Assembly: GCF_003344045.1 (NCBI RefSeq)
Contig: NZ_QFWX01000003.1
Coordinates: 186,001 to 250,000 of the forward strand
DNA from: Marinobacter vulgaris
GTDB taxonomy: Bacteria; Pseudomonadota; Gammaproteobacteria; Pseudomonadales; Oleiphilaceae
Length of the DNA: 64,000 nt
Direction of reading: 5' to 3'
Shown here: one piece after another, positions 9,426 through 17,651 of the stretch
Layout of the letters: the number at the start of each line of letters is the position of its first letter
Numbering within the stretch: the stretch's first letter is position 1
The notes under the pieces: generated by a model
Databases searched by the model: none
The model's input: the letters and a program-made list of their open reading frames with translations, nothing else
Told to the model about the DNA's origin: nothing
Translations under genes and position numbers: made by a program

Positions 9426-10619
9426 TCAGCGAACGACGCCCGCGGTGCCTGAATCAATCAGAGCCTGAATCTCCTCCTGCGAATAACCGCAATCTGACAG
9501 CAGAGCTCTGGTGTGCTGCCCCAGAGCCGGAGCACCCCGTAGCTCCTGATCTTGTTCTTGCGAGAATTGCGACGGCGCACGGCTCTGGCGAATCGGTCCG
9601 GCTTGCGGGTGTTCGTAGTTCACCAGCAGGCCATTCGCCTTGACCTGGGGATGGGCCAGCACTTGGCTGCGGGTCAGGACCGGTGCGCAGGGCACCTGTT
9701 CTTTCTCAAGCCGCGCCAGCCAATGCTCCGCGGAATCTGTTCTGATTACCGACTGAATCAGGTCGAGCCTGGCGTCGATGTTTTCCTGCCGCAGCTCTGC
9801 GGTGAGAAACCTCGGATCCCCGGCCCATTCAGGCCGGTTGAGTGCGCGTATAATTGCCTGCCACTCGCGGTCACTCTGCACCGCAATCGTGATGTAGCCG
9901 GTAGTCGTCTCATAGATCAGGTCCTGGAAGCTCGCCGCCTCCTGTTGCGGAAGCTCCGCGCCTACAAAGGTCTGGCTGCCCATGTCCGAACTCCAGAGAA
10001 ACGCGATGATGGCATCCAGCATGGATAATCTGACGTGCCGTGCCTCACCGGTGCGCTCGCGGGCAAAGAGGGCAGCGGTAATTGCCTGGGCTGCGGTAAC
10101 ACCGGTGAGCTTGTCCGGCAGGATGGTTCGGACCAGTTGCGGGCGATAACCGTCAGAGCCGGCCTGCACGGTGGCCAGGCCGGAAAGTCCCTGAATCAGC
10201 GGGTCATAAACCGGGCGCTGGGCATAGGGGCCGGAATCACCGAAACCGCTGATTGACACCATAATCAGGTTGGGTGCCACCTTGCGCAGTTCGTCCTCTC
10301 CCAGACCCATACGTTCGATAACCCCGGGCCGGAAATTCTGCACAAACACGTCGGCCGTCGCCACCAGCTTCAAAAGCGCTTCGCGGCCCTCCGGCTCTTT
10401 CAGGTTCAGTGCCACCGACTTCTTGTTGCGGTTGTTGTTCAGAAACAAAGCAGACATATCGCCCCGCCGGTTGGCCGCGGAACGGGTGAAGTCCCCACCC
10501 GCCGGATTCTCAACCTTGATCACCTCCGCGCCCTGATCCGCCAACATCATGGTCGCCAGAGGGCCGGATATCATCGCGGTCAGATCGATAATGCGAACGC
10601 CATCGAGAGGGCCGGTCAT
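9426..10619 (-). CDS. CaiB/BaiF (class III) CoA-transferase
   Basis: 397 residues. The N-terminus GPLDGVRIIDLTAMISGPLA, the ADQGAEVIKVENPAGGD segment, FVQNFRPGVIERMGLG and the nucleophilic Asp in LSMLDAIIAFL are standard for class III CoA-transferases. These move CoA between carboxylic acids through an Asp-acyl anhydride, usually in catabolism of unusual acids. No dehydrogenase, racemase or acyl-CoA ligase is adjacent, so the substrate is not indicated. A GGAGTA-type ribosome-binding site precedes ATG 10619. Length is normal for the family. Confidence 0.9.
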   Translation of the reverse strand: MTGPLDGVRIIDLTAMISGPLATMMLADQGAEVIKVENPAGGDFTRSAANRRGDMSALFLNNNRNKKSVALNLKEPEGREALLKLVATADVFVQNFRPGVIERMGLGEDELRKVAPNLIMVSISGFGDSGPYAQRPVYDPLIQGLSGLATVQAGSDGYRPQLVRTILPDKLTGVTAAQAITAALFARERTGEARHVRLSMLDAIIAFLWSSDMGSQTFVGAELPQQEAASFQDLIYETTTGYITIAVQSDREWQAIIRALNRPEWAGDPRFLTAELRQENIDARLDLIQSVIRTDSAEHWLARLEKEQVPCAPVLTRSQVLAHPQVKANGLLVNYEHPQAGPIRQSRAPSQFSQEQDQELRGAPALGQHTRALLSDCGYSQEEIQALIDSGTAGVVR

Positions 10620-10644
10620 AGTAGTACTCCTGTTGTTGGAAAGA

Positions 10645-10956
10645 TCAGTTGTTGGGCCTTTTGATCCGAAAATCGGGCGACGTTCCTGGCGAGGTTTTTC
10701 CAGGGCAGTTCAAACTCTTTATCGTTTTTTCCTTCAGCCAAATCGTCTCACCCTGATACGGGTGTTCTCTCCAGTTTTCCGTCACCTCGATACAAAAGCC
10801 GGGCAAATCAGGCAGACGTTTGATCAAGGTTCTTGGGTAGCCCTCGGGCTTCTCACCGATGATGGCAGAGTCCGAGTCTTTCACATTGAGGGCGGGTTGC
10901 GGCAGTGTGCAACCCATAAGGACCATGCCCACAAGCACGGTAAGAACGAGCTTCAT
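10645..10956 (-). CDS. Small hypothetical lipoprotein
   Basis: 103 residues from ATG 10956. The N-terminus MKLVLTVLVGMVLMGC has a basic residue, a hydrophobic core and a lipobox ending in Cys15, so the protein is probably lipid-anchored. The mature part contains two more Cys (GFCIEV, LNCPG) that could pair. I do not recognise the family. A GAAGG ribosome-binding site lies about 12 nt upstream. The stop is 25 bp upstream of the CoA-transferase start. Confidence 0.65.
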   Translation of the reverse strand: MKLVLTVLVGMVLMGCTLPQPALNVKDSDSAIIGEKPEGYPRTLIKRLPDLPGFCIEVTENWREHPYQGETIWLKEKTIKSLNCPGKTSPGTSPDFRIKRPNN

Positions 10957-11096
10957 CGGAGCAACCTTCTGATGTTTCGGCATACTAGTAATGCCCCCTT
11001 GAAATACCAGCCCCGCAGCCAAACTACCTATTAAGGGAAGCCGGCCCCCAAAAGTTGTCCATCACGGTTTCTACTGCCACTCACTGAGGAATCATA

Positions 11097-11426
11097 ATGT
11101 CTTTTGACAACCACTATACGCCCGAATCCATAAGCCCGGAGGAGCTCGCCCATACCCAAGGCCCTTTGTTGATTGAATTCGGCACAAACTGGTGTGGATT
11201 CTGCCAGTCAGCGCAGCGACACATTGAGGCCGCCATGGAGCGCCATTCCGGGGTTGAACATGTAAAAGTGGAGGATGGAAAAGGTCGCCGGCTGGGCCGG
11301 ACGCTTGGTGTGAAGTTGTGGCCGACTCTGATCTTTTTCAGGGATGGGCATGAAATCACCCGCCTTATCCGCCCTGATAACCGCGAGGATATCGAAACCG
11401 CACTGGCGCATATTCAAGATCGCTGA
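11097..11426 (+). CDS. Thioredoxin family protein
   Basis: 109 residues with the redox motif WCGFC at 32-36 and a cis-Pro segment LWPTLIFF near 76-83. There is no signal peptide, so it acts in the cytoplasm. The active-site dipeptide GF differs from GP of classical thioredoxin, which usually shifts redox potential. A GAGGAAT ribosome-binding site is 6 nt upstream of ATG 11097. It is divergent from the lipoprotein gene and has no obvious partner gene, so it is probably an auxiliary thioredoxin. Confidence 0.9.
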   Translation: MSFDNHYTPESISPEELAHTQGPLLIEFGTNWCGFCQSAQRHIEAAMERHSGVEHVKVEDGKGRRLGRTLGVKLWPTLIFFRDGHEITRLIRPDNREDIETALAHIQDR

Positions 11427-11684
11427 GTCAGACCGGGAAATCACGTAAGCGTAGCTCCGGGTAACACCCAGAGTGCACACGATCAGGGTCAGGTTTCTCG
11501 ATACGCATCCAGGGCGGCAAAATTGTTCTCATGGTCTTTGCGGCCAATAACATCTGCAGCTACTCTGTTGTTGCTGAATCCCTTTGTCACGTAATCTGGA
11601 CCAACGCATTGGCGTTCTTCTGATCCATGCCATTTGGATGAGAGAGCAAAGGCAACTCATGTTTTTTGGACTTTGGCTTTCGTA

Positions 11685-13112
11685 ATGAACTATGGCGTGG
11701 ATTTTCCGAAGCTCACGGACGCAAAGACTCATGCTCGGCAATATGTCTTAAACTCCCTGCTCTTCATACTCACGTTCTGGGCTCTGAATCAGGTGGCCTA
11801 CCTGTTTACAGTGAACGAGGGCGTGAGTCTGTTCTACCCGCCTTCCGCCTATGCGATGTTTTTGATTTTTCTTTTGGGAGGGAAATATCTACCTGTTCAT
11901 TTTTTGGCAATCTATCTGGGTGGCCTGCCTTATCGAGATATCTTTAATTATAACCTTGAGATGTTCATTCCGGATTTAAGGCAGTTTGTCATTTATGGTG
12001 TAGCCGGTCTGATACTAAGAAAAACAAACTCGCCGCAAAAGATCATCAATGCGAAGTTTTTTTACTCGGTAATGGTTGCCTCGCTTCTAACGGCGCTCGT
12101 ATCGACTGTTATATTTTTGGTAGGCATAGGCTCAAATACCCTCTCCTTTTCGTCGCTTATTGATAGGTCATCCTCGTTTTTTGTCGGCAACCTCACGGGC
12201 GCTATCACTGCGATTCCTATATTTTTACTATTCTATCAATTCTGGAAGCATGGCTGGCAGGAGTTAATCTCATCGCTTTTGCAAAATATTTTAAAGCCGC
12301 AAAAAGTATTTGCGCTGCTAATTATTATTATATTGACTGCCCTGGTCATTCAGTTCGGGAAAATGGACGAGCAGTATTCAAGATATTACTACCTGATTTT
12401 AATCCCGGTCGTCTGGAGTACGGTTAAGTGGGGGCTTGGTAACGGACTGGTTTTCGCATTTATAGGTAACCTTTTTGCCCTGTCGCTATTCATTTTTTCA
12501 GGCTATTCGCACTACGGAATTTTCGAAGTGCAGATCATGTTTGCCATTTCCATAGTCACGGTCATATTGGTTGGTCTTGTTCAGGATGAAAGGGATATTT
12601 TCTACCACCGAGCTATGTACGATGACCTGACGGGTTTAGCGAATATGAGGATTTTCAGGGAGGTCTGCTTTACTTCCATCGCAAGAGCAAAAAGAAAGGG
12701 GCATAAAAGCTCCGTCCTGTTCATTGATGTTGATGGGTTTAAATCGGTAAATGATACCTTTGGCCACAAAGTGGGGGACGAAATATTGCACAAACTGGGG
12801 CAGGAAATAAAAGGCTGTGTGCGCGATTCAGATATTGTTGCCCGTTTTGGCGGTGATGAATTCGTAGTCTTTCTCGATGAGATTTCCGACGAGGAGGCCG
12901 CTGGGGTTTCTGAAAAAATAATCGAACAGCTGGCTTTCCTGTCCCGGATTCATACTGATGCCGTTGAACTTGGCGCCAGCATTGGTATTTCACTATATCC
13001 TCGAGATGGAACTGATATCGACACTTTGATACGTAAATCTGATGACGCGATGTACGTTGCAAAAAAAGACGGTAAGAATTCATATCGCATTTACGGCGAT
13101 CATCACAGATAA
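11685..13112 (+). CDS. Membrane diguanylate cyclase, MASE1-like sensor plus GGDEF
   Basis: About 475 residues. Roughly eight hydrophobic helices fill residues 20-300 in a MASE1-like arrangement and include FVGNLTGAITAIPIFLLFYQ. The GGDEF domain follows, starting DDLTGLANMRIF and carrying RFGGDEFVVF at about 389-393. The catalytic motif is intact, and an RxxD inhibitory site (RDSD) lies five residues before GGDEF, so it should make c-di-GMP with product inhibition. ATG 11685 was chosen because the N-terminal helix follows; a longer frame from 11634 is possible. The gene is visibly richer in A/T than its neighbours (runs such as ATATTTTTACTATTC), suggesting recent transfer. Confidence 0.87.
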   Translation: MNYGVDFPKLTDAKTHARQYVLNSLLFILTFWALNQVAYLFTVNEGVSLFYPPSAYAMFLIFLLGGKYLPVHFLAIYLGGLPYRDIFNYNLEMFIPDLRQFVIYGVAGLILRKTNSPQKIINAKFFYSVMVASLLTALVSTVIFLVGIGSNTLSFSSLIDRSSSFFVGNLTGAITAIPIFLLFYQFWKHGWQELISSLLQNILKPQKVFALLIIIILTALVIQFGKMDEQYSRYYYLILIPVVWSTVKWGLGNGLVFAFIGNLFALSLFIFSGYSHYGIFEVQIMFAISIVTVILVGLVQDERDIFYHRAMYDDLTGLANMRIFREVCFTSIARAKRKGHKSSVLFIDVDGFKSVNDTFGHKVGDEILHKLGQEIKGCVRDSDIVARFGGDEFVVFLDEISDEEAAGVSEKIIEQLAFLSRIHTDAVELGASIGISLYPRDGTDIDTLIRKSDDAMYVAKKDGKNSYRIYGDHHR

Positions 13113-13176
13113 CAAGATTGACGAGTATATGGTGCCTTGGAGACTGGATATCCCTATGGGAGAGGTTACCGGCAAT

Positions 13177-13632
13177 CTAGAGCCAGCGGCGAACCCGTTG
13201 CTCATAGGCGCGGAATTGGTCACCGAACAACGCCCGCAGGGCCCGTTCTTCAGGAGCAATCTGGAAGTGATTCATATACACCACAAAAAACACCACTCCG
13301 AGTAACCCCCAGCCAGACCCCAGGTACACCCCCCAGGCCAGCAACCAGAGCGCAAATCCCATATACATCGGGTTACGGGAATACCGGTAAATGCCGGAGC
13401 AGACCAGAGCTGAACTGGCCTCGGGCGTGCGTGGGTCTACCGTGGTTCTGGCACGCCGGAAAGCCACCAGGCCCGCTACCGGAAACAGTGCACCAACTAC
13501 GAAAAGCACGCCAGCGGCAACTTTGCGGAGGGTATCGTCCAGCGGTACGGGTGAAGTCAGAGTAGCAATGCCCCACATGGCAGCACCGACGAACAGCACC
13601 AGAAGCAGGGGAGGTACGCGTTTTTCAAGCAT
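13177..13632 (-). CDS. Isoprenylcysteine carboxyl methyltransferase (ICMT/PEMT-like) family membrane protein
   Basis: 151 residues with four hydrophobic segments and the family's SAM-binding core GIYRYSRNPMYMGFALWLLAWG followed by EERALRALFGDQFRAYEQRV. Bacterial members methylate small or lipid-like substrates; the actual substrate is unknown. The start at ATG 13632 (MLEKRVPPLLLVL) has a GAGGG ribosome-binding site and follows the DUF2798 stop by 5 bp, so the two genes are probably co-transcribed. Confidence 0.85.
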   Translation of the reverse strand: MLEKRVPPLLLVLFVGAAMWGIATLTSPVPLDDTLRKVAAGVLFVVGALFPVAGLVAFRRARTTVDPRTPEASSALVCSGIYRYSRNPMYMGFALWLLAWGVYLGSGWGLLGVVFFVVYMNHFQIAPEERALRALFGDQFRAYEQRVRRWL

Positions 13633-13637
13633 GGGAA

Positions 13638-13868
13638 TCAACCCTCTTCCTTCAAAACCAAGCTGACCAACTTGTGAACCACTGGCGACACTGCAATTAT
13701 GGTGGGAAAGGCGACTGCAAACGCGAACAGCCAGGCATTCAGCCAGATGGAAAGGATATTGCTGACCCAACCCACGTTAAAAACACTGATTACCAGCGAC
13801 ATGATGCCGGACATCAGCAGTGACATAAAAAACGAAAATACGATTCTGTGATATTTGCGAGCAATCAT
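13638..13868 (-). CDS. DUF2798-type small membrane protein
   Basis: 76 residues with two transmembrane helices (FFMSLLMSGIMSLVISVFNV and WLNAWLFAFAVAFPTIIAVSP). This two-helix layout with the second helix ending near P-V-x-x-L-V is typical of DUF2798. Function unknown. It sits 5 bp upstream of the methyltransferase gene in the same direction, which suggests a shared transcript. Confidence 0.7.
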   Translation of the reverse strand: MIARKYHRIVFSFFMSLLMSGIMSLVISVFNVGWVSNILSIWLNAWLFAFAVAFPTIIAVSPVVHKLVSLVLKEEG

Positions 13869-13945
13869 TCTTTATCTCTTCACGACATTCGTGGGAGCTC
13901 AGCAAGGTTTTCTCAGGGTAGGGTCGCTGGCTTTCGTGCACCTGG

Positions 13946-14692
13946 TCACATCGCCCTTGCAAACAGCCCGAAGGGCAGGGCCTTCAGCACATAACTGAGC
14001 GGCGTCCACGGCCACCAGGGCACATACGCGCGGCGTTTTTCGGACTCGATGGCCTTCACCAATGCTTTCACGCCGGTTTCCAGGTCCACCCGGAAGGGCG
14101 CACTCTTCGTGTCTCGGTTGATGTCGGTGAGAATGTAGCCGGGCATGATGTTGCTGACGTTAATGGGTTTATCCTTGGTATCCAGTTGCAGGCCTTCGGC
14201 CAATGAAGCCACGGCGGCCTTGGTGGCAGCGTACACGTTAATCGGGCCGCGGAAACCGCGAACGCCGCTGACCGATGAGATCAGCACCAGATGTCCGCTG
14301 TTCTGTTCCCGGAAGATCTCCATGGCCGCCTCGCTCTGGGCAATGGCGGCGATAAAGTTGGTTTCTGCCGTCTGGCGGTTGGCCGTAAAGTGCCCGCGCC
14401 CAATGGGCTGGGAACTGCCGATGCCGGCGTTGACAACCACACGGTCAACACTGCCAAGCTCATCCCGGAAGCCGCGGAAAACCTCGAATACCTGTTCGTA
14501 GTCGCACACATCCAGGCTGCGGACCAGCACCCGAATATCGGGGTAGGCTTGCTGCAATTCCCGCTGCAGGGCCTCGAGTTTATCCGCCCTCCGCGCACAG
14601 AGCGCCAGATTACAGCCCTTGGCAGCCCATTCGCGGGCCATACCTTCACCGAGGCCGGTGCTGGCACCGGTAATCAGAATATTCTTTCGCAT
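13946..14692 (-). CDS. Short-chain dehydrogenase/reductase (SDR)
   Basis: 248 residues of classical SDR: cofactor motif TGASTGLGEG at 8-17, LDVCDYEQV, VVNAGIG, the catalytic Ser in LVLISSVSG, and YAATK in place of the usual YxxxK. CARRAD after the second strand suggests NADP(H) preference. The C-terminal PWWPWTPLSYVLKALP is hydrophobic, as in membrane-associated SDRs. The substrate is unknown. It is a single gene by position. Confidence 0.9.
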   Translation of the reverse strand: MRKNILITGASTGLGEGMAREWAAKGCNLALCARRADKLEALQRELQQAYPDIRVLVRSLDVCDYEQVFEVFRGFRDELGSVDRVVVNAGIGSSQPIGRGHFTANRQTAETNFIAAIAQSEAAMEIFREQNSGHLVLISSVSGVRGFRGPINVYAATKAAVASLAEGLQLDTKDKPINVSNIMPGYILTDINRDTKSAPFRVDLETGVKALVKAIESEKRRAYVPWWPWTPLSYVLKALPFGLFARAM

Positions 14693-14806
14693 GGGTTGTA
14701 CCTTGTGTGATTCAGGTTATTTGTGCCCGAGCTAGCATGATTGAGTGGTTTAGGAATGGGCCGAAAAGGCCCTGACCTGATACCCGCCTGATGCCGTGAC
14801 AGGCTG

Positions 14807-15097
14807 CTACAAATCAGCCTCGCAACTGATCAGATCCAAGTTTGCTGCTTTGGTACGTAGAGGGACCAGGGCCTGGTACGCGGCGGAGTTGTGCCATTCA
14901 ACCACCGACTCCATGTCCGGAAAGCGAATCACCACGGTATCGGTGTGAGGGTGTTGCCCGCTCAGCACTTTCGCCCGCGTGCCACGAAGTACAAGCTCGG
15001 CACCCCAGGGAGAAAGCGTGGAAGGTATTTTACCCCGGTATTCTTCCCATTTGGCTGGGTCTTTTACAGTGATTTGACCAATTACGTAGGCTGTCAT
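14807..15097 (-). CDS. DUF1330 family protein
   Basis: 96 residues of the DUF1330 ferredoxin-like (dimeric alpha/beta barrel) fold, with the family's pattern AYVIGQITVKDPAKWEEY, ELVLRG and VVIRFPDMESVVEWHNSAAY. The role of the family is not established; members resemble monooxygenase-like or stress proteins. ATG 15097 was chosen because the domain begins at once; an in-frame start at 15199 would add a tail derived from the 61-bp repeat. The next recognisable sequence upstream is a decayed gene. Confidence 0.85.
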   Translation of the reverse strand: MTAYVIGQITVKDPAKWEEYRGKIPSTLSPWGAELVLRGTRAKVLSGQHPHTDTVVIRFPDMESVVEWHNSAAYQALVPLRTKAANLDLISCEADL

Positions 15098-15167
15098 TTT
15101 GTTCTCTAAGGCTCTCAGAGCAATCAGCAGTGTAGAGTAGTTCTCTTCCGCTTTCTCGGGCAAAAGG

Positions 15168-15228
15168 TTACAACTCCAGTACAAGGTTTCTGCCACCAAG
15201 AAAAAGTACCCAAGCCGTTAACGCAGCC
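15168..15228 (-). repeat. 61-bp repeat, copy A
   Basis: Nearly identical to 18872-18932: about six differences including one missing A in a run of As. Shared blocks are TTTCTGCCACCAAGAAA and AGTACCCAA on the plus strand. Copy A forms the 3' end of the decayed membrane-protein gene, including its stop codon. It lies about 70 bp before the DUF1330 start. Confidence 0.75.
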
Positions 15229-15469
15229 CAGTGAATGATCACTGAAACCCAGATAGACCGGGGAAAGGACATAGGCGTAGCCATAGGTAACCCCCATAGC
15301 GCCTACGATAACCGGAAACCACGGCGGTGATTGGCGAATCCAGCCACTCGAACTGAAATAGATCGTCGCTGAAACCGACGTACATCGCTAAAATTGCGAA
15401 CACTGACACCAGTGCCCAGGCCTTCAGCGGAGCCTCAAAAGGGGGGCCAGCAAACTCTGGCCGGGGTTG
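15168..15469 (-). pseudogene. Decayed membrane-protein gene (three helices in three frames)
   Basis: Read on the minus strand, three hydrophobic segments appear in succession but in different frames. The first (LKAWALVSVFAILAMYVGFS, continuing DDLFQFEWLDSPITAVV) lies in one frame, the second (VIVGAMGVTYGYAYVLSP) in another. The third (SIWVSVIIHWAALTAWVLFL, ending GGRNLVLEL and TAA at 15168-15170) lies in a third frame. The simplest reading is a roughly 100-residue membrane protein broken by two frameshifts. The last frame alone gives a 38-codon ORF starting ATG 15284 after a GGGGG run, so a small membrane protein is an alternative. Confidence 0.45.
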
Positions 15470-15580
15470 TTACCGAGGTATCTTCCAGGCTTTACTGAAA
15501 TCATAGTGCTGCGGACTCACAAAATAGGTCTGTTCCGGTTTTAACACGACGCAGCCGTCGGGCACGGTCGGCTGAACCAT
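15470..15580 (-). CDS. Possible 36-residue small protein or gene remnant
   Basis: The frame starts at ATG 15580 (MVQPTVPDGCVVLKPEQ) and ends SKAWKIPR before TAA 15470-15472. Composition is protein-like (YFVSPQHYDF) but no family is recognised and no strong ribosome-binding site is seen. The frame stays open upstream for about 11 codons into the end of the cupin gene, so it may be the tail of a larger lost gene. Treat as uncertain. Confidence 0.3.
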   Translation of the reverse strand: MVQPTVPDGCVVLKPEQTYFVSPQHYDFSKAWKIPR

Positions 15581-15596
15581 ACCCGACGGGCCTGCT

Positions 15597-16130
15597 TCAG
15601 CCACCGTTACGCTCTATACCGCATTCCGCATCCAGGGCGGCGTTCCTTTCCTCATTAACCGGAATGGTCAGCGCACCCTCGGCGGGCGCACCGAGGAGCA
15701 CGGCAACCACCACGGTTTCCTCGTTGCGGCTCGGGTTGAGTGCCGTGTGGATGGTGTCGCCCGGATCCACCAGCGCATCCCCTGGGCCGTACTCGCGATC
15801 CACACAGTCTTCCGCGAAGATGAACACGAACTCGCCCTCGGTAACAGTGATAAGGACCGTGCCGGGGTGGGTGTGCCAGGGGAACACGGCTCCTGGCTAA
15901 ATGGTGAACCGCACCACCGTGAGATGCGATGCATCGTCAAACGAGACAGCCTGTTCCGGCAGCCCCTCCAGGTCCTGGGTGATATTGATCGAGACATCAC
16001 CGTCGAAGGCGTGCCGCTGGGTCAATGGCTCTGCCGCGATGGGCTTCGGTTCAGCTGCCTTGGCGGCGGCAGCTACAATCAAGGCCATGAGGGCCGCAGT
16101 AATTCCTGTTACTTTCAGCATACGCATCAT
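15597..16130 (-). pseudogene. Secreted cupin-domain protein interrupted by an in-frame amber codon
   Basis: From ATG 16130 (AGGAG ribosome-binding site 7 nt upstream) a signal peptide (TGITAALMALIVAAAAKAAE) leads into SHLTVVRFTI. TAG then falls at 15897-15899. In the same frame the reading continues PGAVFPWHTHPGTVLITVTEGEFVF, a standard cupin core with metal-binding HTH, and then DREYGPGDALVDPGDTIHTA. It ends at 15597. Cupins of this type usually have Glu or Gln just before PGAVFPWH, so one base change (GAG or CAG to TAG) explains the break. The two halves together give about 177 residues. Sequencing error or suppression remain possible. Confidence 0.75.
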
Positions 16131-16181
16131 AAAACATCTCCTGTTCACTCTTTTTGAAAACAAGCACACGCGTCGTTAGCT

Positions 16182-16373
16182 TCAGGGCGTCTGGTCGATT
16201 CGCCAATCGATGGTCACCTTCGTGCCGGCCTTGAGGGTTTTAAACACGACGCAACGGCGCTCCTCTGCTGACTTGGTTACGGGATCAGCATAGGTGGAGG
16301 CAGCCACCTGTTCATGAGGTGACTGTCCCGAATGGCGTGAATGAAATTGAGAAAAGCGGGACGAACGTCCCAA
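16182..16373 (-). other. Possible fragment of a small gene
   Basis: A minus-strand frame whose second half is protein-like (AEERRCVVFKTLKAGTKV, then TIDWRIDQTP and stop) but whose first 20 codons look non-coding. There is no clear start or ribosome-binding site. A GGTGG...CCACC inverted repeat overlaps its middle. It is probably the 3' remnant of a lost gene beside the broken cupin. Confidence 0.3.
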
Positions 16374-16400
16374 GGAACAAGCTGACCGATTTTCAGGAGA

Positions 16401-17471
16401 TTACTCGATGCCGAAGCCGGCGTTACGGGCTTCAATTACCAGTTCGGGGCGAGTAGAGACGGCCAACTTCGCGCTGATATTGCTGACGTGGTTGCGCACG
16501 GTTTTCGGTGCCAGCGACAGCGCGCTGGCAATGGCCGCATTCGACTGACCTCGTGCAACGTGATTCAGCACGACCCGCTCGCGGCGGGTCAGTTCATGAA
16601 AACCCGCTGCCGCCGGCACGCCTTCGTGGGGTTCGTCGGCGAGGAACCGGCGCACCTCTTCGATGAACGTGCGCCACCCGGGGTCTCGGGGTTGCAGGAT
16701 ATGGTTCCGGCCCTCCAGCGGCAGAAACCGACAGCGAGGAATCCGCCCGGCCAGGTCCCGTCCGGCCTCGAACGGCACCATGGTGTCGCCCTTGACATGT
16801 GCCGCCAGGGTGGGACAACTCACCTGGGGAAGCAGATCGCGGATATCGATCTCGTGAAATCCGCGCCACAGCCGCGCCGCCATGGCCCTACCCGCCGTCA
16901 GGCGCTGCAGTTCGTCCCACCAGGTAATCTGATCCGCTGCATCAGAAGGCGACAGCAGGCGGGCGAACACCTCCCGAAAGGCGCCGGTTCTCCGGGCCCA
17001 GCCGACTTCGATCATGCGTGCCAGTGTCTCGGCCTCCTCCACGCGATAGCCAGCCATGCCCTCAGTAAAGGCCCCGTGCGCATAGGCATTGTAGAGCACC
17101 AGGTGCGTGACCCGTTCGGGGTGCCGCACCGCATAGAGCACCGCGATGGCCGCGCCCTGGCAGACGCCCAGGATCGGGAATCGCCGCCAGCCGAGACTGT
17201 CCACCACCGCCTCCACGTCGCGCACCCAGGCTTCCAATGTCTGCCCATTCACATCTCTGTCGGATAGGCCGGAACCACGAATGTCGAAGCGCGCCAGCGT
17301 GTGGTTGCGCGTCAATTCCCGCAGCCAGTGACTCCAAATCGGGCTGTCCAAATCATGTTCTATATGGGTCATCCAACCGCCCACGCGCAGCAGCGGTGTT
17401 CCCCGCCCGGCGGTTGCGTAAGCGATTCGCACATCATCCGTTGTGGTGCAGAAACCGATCCGCTGTCTCAT
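16401..17471 (-). CDS. Alpha/beta-hydrolase fused to a LuxR-type HTH: putative one-component regulator
   Basis: 356 residues. Residues 1-280 are an alpha/beta-hydrolase fold: RFDIRGSGLSD oxyanion region at 61-71, nucleophile elbow GVCQGA with Cys104 where Ser is usual, Asp229 (KGDTMVPF) and His257 (GRNHIL). Residues 294-350 are a LuxR/GerE helix-turn-helix (LTRRERVVLNHVARGQSNAA, KTVRNHVSNI). The predicted role is ligand sensing or slow hydrolysis by the fold coupled to DNA binding; the triad with Cys suggests altered or lost esterase activity. The broken cupin lies just downstream on the same strand. Its target genes are unknown. Confidence 0.82.
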   Translation of the reverse strand: MRQRIGFCTTTDDVRIAYATAGRGTPLLRVGGWMTHIEHDLDSPIWSHWLRELTRNHTLARFDIRGSGLSDRDVNGQTLEAWVRDVEAVVDSLGWRRFPILGVCQGAAIAVLYAVRHPERVTHLVLYNAYAHGAFTEGMAGYRVEEAETLARMIEVGWARRTGAFREVFARLLSPSDAADQITWWDELQRLTAGRAMAARLWRGFHEIDIRDLLPQVSCPTLAAHVKGDTMVPFEAGRDLAGRIPRCRFLPLEGRNHILQPRDPGWRTFIEEVRRFLADEPHEGVPAAAGFHELTRRERVVLNHVARGQSNAAIASALSLAPKTVRNHVSNISAKLAVSTRPELVIEARNAGFGIE

Positions 17472-17651
17472 ACCTGTAGCTCAATGCTTGTCTACTCGAG
17501 GCCCAACGAGGCTCTAGATAAACCTGATTGAAACTTCATCAGTTGAAGCATAGCCCTTATCTTCAGCAGACACAGCCATCCAGAACCTTGTTCTGAACGT
17601 CATGGTTGTATGAACCAGAAAGCTCCCACTCGCTCATCGCATTGGGAATCT

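Larger units (their letters stand above)
15098..15596. other. Decaying gene stretch between DUF1330 and the broken cupin gene
   Basis: About 500 bp with no intact known gene. On the minus strand it holds a 36-codon frame (15470-15580), pieces of a three-helix membrane protein in three different frames (15168-15469), and a 61-bp repeat shared with the region upstream of the serine hydrolase. See the separate entries. Confidence 0.6.

Noticed and set aside
9209..9457. An 82-codon minus-strand frame between the leader-duplication ORF and the CoA-transferase
   Set aside because: It overlaps the end of the CoA-transferase, has no domain and no ribosome-binding site.
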